64,000 bases of DNA from Pseudonocardiales bacterium (lineage in GTDB: Bacteria; Actinomycetota; Actinomycetes; Mycobacteriales; Pseudonocardiaceae): contig JAHEXI010000001.1 in the NCBI GenBank assembly GCA_023252195.1, positions 248,001-312,000 of the forward strand, read 5' to 3'. Position 1 is the first letter of the stretch. Each line of letters opens with the position of its first letter. Below, one piece after another: positions 1 through 7,408 of the stretch. The position numbers were made by a program, and so were the translations under genes. The notes beneath the pieces were generated by a model that did no database searches, was not told the origin of the DNA, and was given only the letters and a program-made list of their open reading frames with translations.

Positions 1-3000
1 CGAATTACCGCTGTCTGTCTCCAGAACGCGCCACACGACGGCGCCGAGCGCGGCGAGGCCGGCGCCGATGGTGGCCAGGCGGCGGGCGCGGCGGCCGCGT
101 CCCGGCACCGGGCGGACGTGGTTGTAGGGCTGTTCCGGGAACTCGCCGCGGTAGCCGTCCGCGCCGTGCTCACGGGCCATCTTCATCACCTGCGCCACGT
201 GTAGCGCGCCGCGCCCGGTACCGGCCTGCTCGATCTGTGTCTTGCAGGAGAAGCCGTCGGCGACGATCACGGTGTCCAACTCCGCGGCGCGCACCGCGGG
301 CAACAGTGCCTGCTCCCCGCACTGCAAGGAGATGTCGTACTTGCCGTTCTCGAAGCCCCACGATCCGGCCAGGCCGCAGCAGCCGCCTTGCAGCGGTTGC
401 ACGGTCACCCCCATCCGTTTGAGCAGCTGATGCTCCGCGCTCATGCCGCCGGTGGCGCGGTGGTGGCAGTGCCCCCACACCAGCGCGTCGCGGTCCAGGT
501 GCGGTGGCTCGATGTCGAAGGTGGTGAAGAACTCCCCGAAGTGGTAGGCGTTGCGGGCCAGCCGCTGGGCGTCGTCGTCGTGCGGCAGCAGCTTGCCCAG
601 TTCGTCTTTGAAGACGGCCAGGCAGCTCGGCTCCATCCCGACCACCGGGGTGCCGGCGCGGATGTCGTCGCGCAGCACATCGAGCAACCGGTGCAGGTAG
701 CGCCGGGCGGTGTCCAGGAAGCCGTAGTCGTAGAGTGGGCGGCCACAGCACACGTGCACCTCAGGCATGACGACCTGCCAGCCGGCCGCTTCGATGGCTT
801 CCACGCACGCCACCCCGACGTCGGTGTGCAGGTGGTTGTTGAAAGTGTCCGGGAACAGCACGACCCGGCGCCCGGAGGGATTGGCCGACCGGCCGCGGTC
901 GGCGAACCACTGCTGCAAGGTGACTGGCGCGAACGTCGGTAGCGGTCGGCGGCGGTCGATCCCGGCGGCGAGCTTGGCCAACCGGGACAGCCCCGGGCTC
1001 TGGGTGACCGCATTGACCACCTCCGGCATCAGGGCGGCGAGGCGGGACGCCTGGTCGATGAAGCCGAACGCGTAGGCGTACCGCGGCCGCCACCGTCGCC
1101 AGGAGCGGTAATGGTGGTGCAGGAACTCCGCCTTGTAGGTCGGCATGTCCACGTCCACCGGGCAGTCGCTGGTGCAGCCCTTGCAGGCCAGGCACAGATC
1201 CAGCGCCTCAGCGACCTCCCGGGACTCCCACCCATCGGTGATCACTTCGCCGCGCAGCATCTCGAACAGCAACCGGGCCCGCCCGCGGGTGGAGTGCTTC
1301 TCCTCCCGGGTGACCTGGTAGCTGGGGCACATCGTGTTCTGCGCGTCGGGCACCCGGCACTTACCGACGCCGACGCAACGCAGCGTGGCGTGCGCGAAGT
1401 CCCCGCCGTCCTGCGGGTAGGAGAAGGCGACGTCCGGCCGGGCCGGGTTGTAGTCGGTACCCAGCCGCAGGTTCTCGTCGAAGCGGTACGCATCGACGAC
1501 CTTGCCCGGGTTCATCTTCCAGTCCGGGTCCCAGATCGCCTTGAACTCCCGCATCGCGGCGAGCAGCCGCGGACCGTACTGCTTGCCGAGCAGCTCGGCG
1601 CGCTGCTGCCCGTCACCGTGCTCGCCGGACATCGAGCCCCCGTAGGAGGCCACGAGGTCGGCAGCCTCGTCCAGAAACACCCGGTAACGCGCGATGCCCT
1701 CGACGGTGCGCAGGTCGAAGTTGATCCGGGAATGGATGCAGCCCTCACCGAGGTGGCCATACATCGCACCGCGCAGGCCGTGCTTGTCGTAGAGCGCGAG
1801 CAAATCGGCCAGGTAGTCACCGACCTTTGCCGGGGGTACCGCTGAGTCCTCCCAGCCCGGCCAGTAGTCACCCCCGTCGGGAGGGAACGCGGCGGAGCTC
1901 AGGCCAGCCTCCCGCACCTCCCACAGATCCTCGCTATTACCGCCCTCCTGCCGGCTCTTGGAGACGACGATCCGGTCGTCGGCGTAGTGCTTGTCCTCCC
2001 GCAGCCAGGCCGCGAACTGCTCCGCGCGGGACACCGACTCGGCCGCGGTGTCCGCCCCGAACTGCACGAGCAGCCAGGCGTGGTCGCCGCCGCGCCGGGG
2101 TAGCTCGCCGATCCCGTCGGCGTTCACGGCCAGGACCTGCTGATCATGGATCAGCACGTGGTCGATGACCTCCAGCCCGATCGGTTTCCAATCCCGGATC
2201 TCCATGATGTGGCAGGCGGCGTCGACGATGTCCTCGTACTGGACCACGACGAGCGTGCGCTGAAACAGCCCCGGGATGAGCTTGAGGGTGGCCTGCAGCA
2301 CCGTCGCGCAGGTGCCTTCGGTGCCGACCAGGGAGCGGGCGACGTTGAACCCCTTCTCCGGCAGCAGCTCGTCGAGGTTGTAGCCCGAAACCCGCCGAGG
2401 CAGCTCCTCTACCGACGGGTAGCCGGCCCGGATGTCGTCGGCGTAGCGGTCGCGCAGATCGCGGAGCTTGGCGTAGATCTCGCCCTTTCGCCCGCCGTCG
2501 GCGATGATCTCTTCAAGGTGCTGTTCCTCGTTGACCCCGACCCAGAACCGGGCACCGTCGTAGGTGAGTACCTCCAGCGCCTCGGTGTTGTCCGAGGTAC
2601 GCGGCCCCGCGCCATAGAACGCCGCCTGGACAGAGTGGATACCGCACGAGTTGTTGCCGACGTTGCCGCCGATCGTGCACCGGGAATGCGAGGACGGGTC
2701 CGGGCCGAAGACCAGGCCGTGCTCGCCGGTCACCCGGTTGAGCTGCTCGTTGATCACTCCTGGCTCCGCGGTGACCAGCTTGCGGGCGACCTCGATCTCC
2801 CCGATCCCGGTGAGGTATTTGGAGAAATCGATGACCACCGCGACGTTGACGGTCTCGCCCGACAGGCTGGTGCCACCGCCCCGGGACAGCACCGGGGCCC
2901 GGTAGCGGTGACAGGCGTCCACCGTGGCGACGACGTCGTCGAGGGTGCGGGGCACCACCACCCCGATCGGCACCTGGCGGAAGTTCGACGCGTCCGATGC

Positions 3001-3159
3001 GTACATCGCCAGCGAGCCGGCGTCGAAGCGGACCTCACCGCAGACGTGTCGGCGCAGGTGCTTCTCCAGGCCTGCAACGTTGATCTTCTCTACCGCCGAC
3101 AGCCCGGGGGCGAACCGGGTGTCCCGACGGGCCGGGATGCCCAACTCGGTCACTGCCAT
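1..3159 (-). CDS. YdiJ-like FAD-linked oxidase with C-terminal Fe-S/CCG domains (partial)
   Basis: The frame is open from an ATG at 3159 to the window edge (about 1053 codons), so the 3' end is missing. Domain order follows the YdiJ / D-2-hydroxyacid dehydrogenase family. An FAD_binding_4 domain (about residues 50-270) carries SRGGGTSLSGE and the GGNVGNNSCG loop. It is followed by a FAD-oxidase C domain with YGHLGEGCIHSR and GSMSGEHGDG. Two 4Fe-4S motifs come next (CRVPDAQNTMCPSY and CLACKGCTSDCP), then two CCG motifs (HVCCGRPLYDYG, GGCCGLAGSWG). The last visible 20 residues are hydrophobic and suggest a membrane anchor. By family it oxidises a D-2-hydroxyacid (lactate, glycolate or 2-hydroxyglutarate) and passes electrons through the clusters to the respiratory chain; the exact substrate is not determined. 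Transcription probably starts at the promoter at 3201-3226. Confidence 0.85.
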   Translation of the reverse strand, partial: MAVTELGIPARRDTRFAPGLSAVEKINVAGLEKHLRRHVCGEVRFDAGSLAMYASDASNFRQVPIGVVVPRTLDDVVATVDACHRYRAPVLSRGGGTSLSGETVNVAVVIDFSKYLTGIGEIEVARKLVTAEPGVINEQLNRVTGEHGLVFGPDPSSHSRCTIGGNVGNNSCGIHSVQAAFYGAGPRTSDNTEALEVLTYDGARFWVGVNEEQHLEEIIADGGRKGEIYAKLRDLRDRYADDIRAGYPSVEELPRRVSGYNLDELLPEKGFNVARSLVGTEGTCATVLQATLKLIPGLFQRTLVVVQYEDIVDAACHIMEIRDWKPIGLEVIDHVLIHDQQVLAVNADGIGELPRRGGDHAWLLVQFGADTAAESVSRAEQFAAWLREDKHYADDRIVVSKSRQEGGNSEDLWEVREAGLSSAAFPPDGGDYWPGWEDSAVPPAKVGDYLADLLALYDKHGLRGAMYGHLGEGCIHSRINFDLRTVEGIARYRVFLDEAADLVASYGGSMSGEHGDGQQRAELLGKQYGPRLLAAMREFKAIWDPDWKMNPGKVVDAYRFDENLRLGTDYNPARPDVAFSYPQDGGDFAHATLRCVGVGKCRVPDAQNTMCPSYQVTREEKHSTRGRARLLFEMLRGEVITDGWESREVAEALDLCLACKGCTSDCPVDVDMPTYKAEFLHHHYRSWRRWRPRYAYAFGFIDQASRLAALMPEVVNAVTQSPGLSRLAKLAAGIDRRRPLPTFAPVTLQQWFADRGRSANPSGRRVVLFPDTFNNHLHTDVGVACVEAIEAAGWQVVMPEVHVCCGRPLYDYGFLDTARRYLHRLLDVLRDDIRAGTPVVGMEPSCLAVFKDELGKLLPHDDDAQRLARNAYHFGEFFTTFDIEPPHLDRDALVWGHCHHRATGGMSAEHQLLKRMGVTVQPLQGGCCGLAGSWGFENGKYDISLQCGEQALLPAVRAAELDTVIVADGFSCKTQIEQAGTGRGALHVAQVMKMAREHGADGYRGEFPEQPYNHVRPVPGRGRRARRLATIGAGLAALGAVVWRVLETDSGNS

Positions 3160-3200
3160 GCCCGGACCTCCCTGAAGGGCTATGGGCTACCTCAACGCGG

Positions 3201-3226
3201 CTACCCCTCTGACGTGACGGCCAAAC
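3201..3226 (-). promoter_or_regulatory. Candidate SigB/SigF-type promoter
   Basis: Read on the minus strand, GTTT (3223-3226) is followed after 16 bases by GGGTA (3202-3206). This matches the actinobacterial SigF/SigB consensus GTTT-N15/17-GGGTA. It sits in the 77-base gap after a sigma factor of that class and about 40 bases ahead of the ATG of the dehydrogenase. That the neighbouring sigma factor uses it is inference. Confidence 0.5.
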
Positions 3227-3236
3227 GACGCCATGA

Positions 3237-4106
3237 TCAATCCGGACTGGCCATCCGCTCGTGTAAATGGGTCAGCGTCTGGCGGAGTAGCCGGGAGACG
3301 TGCATCTGCGAGACGCCGACCTGTTCGGCGATCTGGGTCTGGGTGAGTTGGTGGAAGAACCGCAGTGCGAGGATCGTCCGTTCCCGGGGCGCCAGCTCAG
3401 CCAGCAGCGGGCGCAGCGCCTCCCGGTCCTCGATCGAGCTCAGATCGGCGTCCAGTCGGCCGATGAACGAGTCGGGAGTCCCGGCGGTGTCACCGGAGCT
3501 GAGCAGCTCATCTAAAGACGAGCTTCGGTAGGCTTGCCCGGCTTGCAGCGCTTCGACCACCTTCGAGGCCGGTACCCCCAACCGGTCAGCGAGCTCGCTG
3601 GGTCGGGGAGCGCGGCCAAGCTGCTGGGACAGCTCCGTCATGGTGGCCCTGATGGCGACGTGTAAGTCTTTCAACTGCCGCGGCACCCGCATCGACCAGC
3701 CGTGGTCACGGAAATACCGGCGCACCTCTCCGGTGATCGTCGGCACTGCGAAGGACAGAAAATGTGAACCGCGAGCGGGTTCGAACCGGTCTACCGCATT
3801 GATCAGCCCTACCGTGGCGACCTGGATCAAGTCATTCAGCGGCTCGCCGCGGCCGGCGAACCGGCGCGCGATGTTCTCGGCCACCGGGAGATATCCGCTA
3901 ATCAGCTGTCCGCGTAGGCACTGTCGCTCCGGGTCGTCGGGAGCAAGCAGCGCGTAGCGACGATGCAGCGGAGCCAGGCCGGCGTACTCGTCGGACTCGG
4001 CCGCAACCGCCGGCACGGCCGCGGTCACGGGCTGCCGCACAGTCATGGGGGGCCTGCCTGGACGGCTAGACCGCATCTGACATCGCATACCTGAGCCCCG
4101 TTTCAT
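3237..4106 (-). CDS. SigB/SigF/SigG-family RNA polymerase sigma factor
   Basis: The 289-aa product has sigma-70 region 2 (around residues 60-140, with DLIQVATVGLINAVDRFEP and FAVPTITGEVRRYFRD), region 3 (about 145-205, PRPSELADRLGV) and region 4 (about 235-285, LAPRERTILALRFF followed by a helix-turn-helix with TQTQIAEQVGVSQMHVSRLLR). This is the stress/sporulation-type SigF layout, normally controlled by anti-sigma and STAS antagonist proteins; none lies next to it. Three in-frame ATGs are possible. The first (4106) has GGAG just upstream, and the one at 4046 would give a more typical length of about 269 aa. It reads into the dehydrogenase after 77 bases. Confidence 0.9.
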   Translation of the reverse strand: MKRGSGMRCQMRSSRPGRPPMTVRQPVTAAVPAVAAESDEYAGLAPLHRRYALLAPDDPERQCLRGQLISGYLPVAENIARRFAGRGEPLNDLIQVATVGLINAVDRFEPARGSHFLSFAVPTITGEVRRYFRDHGWSMRVPRQLKDLHVAIRATMTELSQQLGRAPRPSELADRLGVPASKVVEALQAGQAYRSSSLDELLSSGDTAGTPDSFIGRLDADLSSIEDREALRPLLAELAPRERTILALRFFHQLTQTQIAEQVGVSQMHVSRLLRQTLTHLHERMASPD

Positions 4107-4222
4107 TTACTCCGGCGTCGGGGGCCACGACCGGTAACCCGTGGCTGGCTAGCGCACGGTCATCGGCCGGCTTTGACGATCTCCCCACCAGCAAGCCTGC
4201 GACGCTTGGGTACTAGCCTACG

Positions 4223-4235
4223 CGCAATTATTGCG
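4223..4235. promoter_or_regulatory. Inverted-repeat operator 1, CGCAA-N3-TTGCG
   Basis: This perfect 13-base inverted repeat (CGCAA TTA TTGCG) lies in the gap between the sigma gene and the MarR gene. The same half-sites and spacing recur at 4322-4334, which argues for a dimeric regulator, most simply the adjacent MarR protein acting on itself. Confidence 0.55.
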
Positions 4236-4321
4236 AGTGTATATTCATTGCGCTTGAGCAACTCTTTTGGGGTAGTCCGGGTTCGGCAGTGGACTACCAG
4301 GGCCGTGCGAGCTCATCAGGA

Positions 4322-4334
4322 CGCAATGTTTGCG
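4322..4334. promoter_or_regulatory. Inverted-repeat operator 2, CGCAA-N3-TTGCG
   Basis: This is the second copy of the operator motif (CGCAA TGT TTGCG, extended to 6-3-6 as ACGCAA TGT TTGCGT at 4321-4335), 30 bases ahead of the MarR start. It is 99 bases from the first copy and would overlap the promoter/5' leader of the MarR gene. Confidence 0.55.
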
Positions 4335-4364
4335 TAACTGCAACGATAGGAGGACACTGTATAG

Positions 4365-4898
4365 ATGAGCCCGACGCACCCCGCAGAGCACTCGGCTCGC
4401 CCCTCCGCCGAGCAGATCGACGCCGTGCTGGTCGCGTGTCGGGCACTTGTCGCGGTGGCCGCGCAGTCGGTGGCGAGCGTCGAGGACCGGGTGACACTGC
4501 CGCAACTTCGAGTTCTGGTGATGATCGCCAGCCGTGGCCCGCAGAATCTTGCATCCGTCGCTGCGGGACTCGGCGTGCATGCCTCCAACGGCACCCGCAT
4601 GTGCGACAAACTCGTCAACGCCGGCCTGCTGCACCGCAGCGATGACCCGACCGATCGCCGCAACCTGGTCCTGCAGCTCACACCGTCCGGTCAACAGCTC
4701 GTCGACAGCATGACCGAGCATCGGCGCACCGCCATAGCGAAGGTCCTCGCCAAGATGCCGGCCCAGCTGCGCAGCGACCTCGTACCCGCGCTGCTGGCCT
4801 TCGCTAACAGCGCCCAAGGGATTCCACCCAGCGAAGCATGGGCCCTGGGCTGGACGACAGAGCAACACCGGCACAACCACAGCAGTACCTCCGTCTAA
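4365..4898 (+). CDS. MarR-family transcriptional regulator
   Basis: The 177-aa protein has a winged helix around residues 45-115 (LPQLRVLVMIAS, NLASVAAGLGVHASNGTRMCDKLV) and the beta-wing DxR signature in DDPTDRRNLVLQLTPSG. An AGGAGGA ribosome-binding site lies 11-12 bases before the ATG. MarR proteins act as ligand-sensing dimers on short inverted repeats. Two such repeats lie upstream, so autoregulation is likely. No enzyme or efflux gene follows on the same strand, so the ligand cannot be inferred. Confidence 0.85.
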   Translation: MSPTHPAEHSARPSAEQIDAVLVACRALVAVAAQSVASVEDRVTLPQLRVLVMIASRGPQNLASVAAGLGVHASNGTRMCDKLVNAGLLHRSDDPTDRRNLVLQLTPSGQQLVDSMTEHRRTAIAKVLAKMPAQLRSDLVPALLAFANSAQGIPPSEAWALGWTTEQHRHNHSSTSV

Positions 4899-4908
4899 CC
4901 CAGCTGAG

Positions 4909-5385
4909 TCAGTTACCCGCTCGCGTGTTGGTCTGCCGGCGATGTGACTCAGCGGCGGTGGCGACGTCGCGGGGGCAGGTGCGCAGCGCGGTCAGGGCTA
5001 GCACGCCGGCGGCGATCGGCGTGACGAGAAAGACCAGGAAGGTGTACTCCAGTCCATGGTTGGCCGCGCCGAGCAGGCCGAGGCCTGCGGTCAGCAACGG
5101 TAGCGCCACGAAAAGTGACGTCGTGGCGATGCCGGGGGCGAGGAAGTCGGTGATCGTGAGCAGTGCCACCGTCGGGACGAGCACCCGGGCGTTGAGGTAG
5201 TCGCGGCCCAGTCCATGGAGTGCGACCCACGTCACCCGTCCCGGGGCGTTTTGGCCCGCAACCAGGCGGATACGCAATAAGCAGCAGTCTCTAAACCAAC
5301 GCGGGAATTTGACATCAGAAATGTCGGGAGAAGTTATGGATATCTCTTGGGCCATGTTGGCCCTGTTGTGGTTGGCGATCGTCAT
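4909..5385 (-). CDS. Hydrophobic protein, possibly a truncated transporter
   Basis: The frame encodes up to 158 aa with three hydrophobic stretches (around LVPTVALLTITDFL, TTSLFVALPLLTAGLGLL and TFLVFLVTPIAAGVLALTAL), ending in a basic hydrophilic tail. The spacing resembles the last helices of an MFS permease, but no family signature is clear. The first 50 residues look unlike a membrane protein and overlap the 5' part of a small gene on the other strand. A GTG at 5235 (108 aa) is the likelier start if the gene is real. It may be the stump of a larger transporter. Confidence 0.35.
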   Translation of the reverse strand: MTIANHNRANMAQEISITSPDISDVKFPRWFRDCCLLRIRLVAGQNAPGRVTWVALHGLGRDYLNARVLVPTVALLTITDFLAPGIATTSLFVALPLLTAGLGLLGAANHGLEYTFLVFLVTPIAAGVLALTALRTCPRDVATAAESHRRQTNTRAGN

Positions 5386-5434
5386 ATTTGCGATCTGGGC
5401 AGTCGGATCAGTGATCGGAGCTAGTCGTCGTTAG
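5336..5434 (+). CDS. 32-residue single-helix membrane protein
   Basis: ATG at 5336 is preceded by GGGAGAAG with 3-4 bases spacing and closes at TAG 5432-5434. The product is a short polar start (MDISWAM), one 20-residue hydrophobic helix rich in Leu/Ile/Val/Trp, then SVIGASRR, a positively charged end typical of a small inner-membrane peptide. The large stem-loop at 5454-5520 follows directly as a terminator. The strong ribosome site and clean helix favour a real small gene. Function is unknown. Confidence 0.55.
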   Translation: MDISWAMLALLWLAIVIFAIWAVGSVIGASRR

Positions 5435-5453
5435 AAAGCTGTATGCTCGCGAC

Positions 5454-5520
5454 TGCCGTGAACTCGACAGGACCGACGTTTCGCCCGACGAAAAAGGTCG
5501 GTCCTGTCGAGTTCACGGCA
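5454..5520. terminator. Long perfect hairpin between convergent genes
   Basis: A perfect 24-bp stem (5454-5477 pairing with 5497-5520) encloses a 19-base loop containing a short A-run. It lies between the small membrane gene (plus) and the end of selB (minus) and would work as a bidirectional terminator. The stem is unusually long and perfect for a simple terminator. Confidence 0.75.
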
Positions 5521-5569
5521 CCTCCGCGGCAAGGTGGCAACGGTGGTCGCAGGTGGAGAGCTTGCCCGG

Positions 5570-7408
5570 CTAAGGCTGAACGAGCTCGTGGGTGCCGTCG
5601 GGGAGTTGCCGGCTGATCCCGCGGCGGGCTAGCAGTTCCATGATCGGGACGGTGACACGGCGGGTGGTGTCCAGCGCTTGCCGGGCCTGGCTGAGGGTGA
5701 ACGGGGTGGGCAGGCTGCGCAGCCGCTCGGCGGCGTCGTCGTCCGCGCCGGGAGCAAGGTAGATCCCATTAGCGATCTTGAGTAGCTCGCCGGCCCGTAC
5801 GGCGGCGGCCAGTTGTTTGGCGCCCAGCCCGAGTTCGGCGAGCCGGTGCGCCTCGGGTGCGGCGAAGGGCCGCTGCGCGAGCTCGGCGCGCAGGGCGGCG
5901 ATGGCGCTGCGGACCGCGTCGGGCAGTCCCGATACCGGCCCCGCCACGTGCACCCGACCTTGGGCGAGGGCCAGTTGCGAGCCGAGTAGCAGCTCGACCA
6001 GCCGCGCGTTGGGCATTCCGGTGACCTGTCGGGCCACCTCCAGCGGCATCCCCGGCTCCAGCGGGTTCTCGGCCGCGTACTCGGCAACGGCGGCGGTGAG
6101 CTGGTCGCTGCGCTGCACCAGCAACGTCGGGTCGACCAGCCAGCCAGCTACCGCAGGGGCCTCCGCAGGCACCCGCGCACCCATCGCGATCAGCTCGTCG
6201 CGGCGGATCAACCCGCGGCGACGTAGTTCGGCGGACCCGTCGGCGGTGCTGTCCATTGTGGATAGTACGGCCGCCCGGACCGCGGCCGCCCCGCGCCGGC
6301 GCAACGCGGGCGGCCGCACATCCAGCACGATGACTCCGGCCGGGATACGTCGCGTACCGGGATCGCGAAGCAGCGCGCGGTCCCCGATCCGCAGCGGCAA
6401 CGGCTGCCGCAACATCAACCGCACGGTGTCCCCACCCAGCGGCCGGACCCGCACGCCCACCCCAGCCGCTCCCACATGCAACACCATCTCCGCGGCCAAG
6501 CCCCCCGACATGGAGGCATATCGTGGTAAGGAGCGGCCCGTTTGCCCCGATATGTCCCCATGTCGGGCCACGGTCGCCAGGCGGACGTCGATGGTGCGGG
6601 CGGCGAGCCAGGTGTTTGGGGTGAGCAGGGCGGCACCGCGGTGCACGGCCTCGCGGGGTACGCCGCGCAGGTTGACCGCTACCCGGGCCACCGCGGGCGC
6701 GGCCTCCACGGGTTCGCCCAACGACTGCAGCGCCCGGACCGTCACCGTGCGCCCTGGTGGAACAAGCTCCAGTTCGTCGCCGACATGCAGCGTCCCGCTG
6801 GCCAGCGTGCCGGTGACCACGGTGCCCGCGCCGCGAATAGTGAACGCCCGATCCACCCACAGGCGCACGTCAGCTTCGACGTCCGGGGCGGGCAGCCGGG
6901 TGACCAACTGGCTCAACGCGGTCCGCAGTTCGTCGAGCCCGGCGCCTGTCGCGCCGGAGACGCACACCGCGGGGATCCGGCCCAGCGTCGAACCGGCCAA
7001 GTGTTCCAGCGCCTCGTCGCGCGCCAGCTCCGGATCCATCAGGTCGCTGCGGGTCACCGCCAGCAGGCCATGCCGAACGTTCAGCGCGTGCAACGCATCC
7101 AGGTGCTCGGCCGATTGCGGCATCCAGCCCTCGTCGGCCGCGACCACAAACAGGACCGCGGGTACTGGCCCGACGCCGGCGAGCATGTTCGGCACGAACC
7201 GTTCATGCCCGGGCACATCGACGAACGCCACCGTCGCCCCGGTGGGCAGGGTCGGCAGAGTTGGCAGGGACGTCCAGGCGAACCCCAGATCGATGGTCAT
7301 TCCCCGGCGGCGTTCCTCCGCCCACCGGTCGGGCTCCATCCCGGTCAACGCGCGGACCAGGGTGGACTTGCCGTGGTCGACGTGACCTGCCGTCGCTACG
7401 ACATGCAT
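5570..7408 (-). CDS. selB: Selenocysteine-specific elongation factor SelB
   Basis: The 612-aa GTPase delivers selenocysteinyl-tRNA to the ribosome at UGA codons bearing a SECIS element. G1 is GHVDHGKST at residues 8-16, G3 is DVPGHERF, and the fourth GTPase motif appears as TRSD in place of NKxD. The EF-Tu-like domains 2/3 are followed by a C-terminal winged-helix region (from about residue 400) that binds the SECIS hairpin. The first 13 bases overlap the end of selA, showing translational coupling. Around residues 282-303 the protein carries an extra stretch encoded by a palindromic insert (6504-6567). Confidence 0.95.
   Translation of the reverse strand: MHVVATAGHVDHGKSTLVRALTGMEPDRWAEERRRGMTIDLGFAWTSLPTLPTLPTGATVAFVDVPGHERFVPNMLAGVGPVPAVLFVVAADEGWMPQSAEHLDALHALNVRHGLLAVTRSDLMDPELARDEALEHLAGSTLGRIPAVCVSGATGAGLDELRTALSQLVTRLPAPDVEADVRLWVDRAFTIRGAGTVVTGTLASGTLHVGDELELVPPGRTVTVRALQSLGEPVEAAPAVARVAVNLRGVPREAVHRGAALLTPNTWLAARTIDVRLATVARHGDISGQTGRSLPRYASMSGGLAAEMVLHVGAAGVGVRVRPLGGDTVRLMLRQPLPLRIGDRALLRDPGTRRIPAGVIVLDVRPPALRRRGAAAVRAAVLSTMDSTADGSAELRRRGLIRRDELIAMGARVPAEAPAVAGWLVDPTLLVQRSDQLTAAVAEYAAENPLEPGMPLEVARQVTGMPNARLVELLLGSQLALAQGRVHVAGPVSGLPDAVRSAIAALRAELAQRPFAAPEAHRLAELGLGAKQLAAAVRAGELLKIANGIYLAPGADDDAAERLRSLPTPFTLSQARQALDTTRRVTVPIMELLARRGISRQLPDGTHELVQP
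6504..6567. repeat. In-frame palindromic insert inside selB
   Basis: Two 20-base arms (6504-6523 and 6548-6567) form an inverted repeat with two mismatches around a 24-base loop, within the reading frame of selB. The encoded residues (RHGDISGQTGRS, LPRYASMSGG) interrupt what looks like a continuous strand between DVRLATVA and LAAEMVLHVG in domain 3. This resembles palindromic elements that insert into coding regions without breaking the frame. Confidence 0.5.

Noticed and set aside
2146-3531. A 461-codon plus-strand frame opposite the dehydrogenase and sigma gene
   Set aside because: It spans two real minus-strand genes and the promoter gap and has no family features.
7050-7080. Fourth GTPase motif of SelB reading TRSD, suggesting a defect
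   Set aside because: This variant is common in actinobacterial SelB proteins as far as I recall, so it is not evidence of inactivation.
5778-7385. A 535-codon open frame on the plus strand opposite selB
   Set aside because: It is antisense to a gene with all SelB motifs, and is Ser/Arg/Pro-rich as expected for the complement of GC-rich coding DNA.
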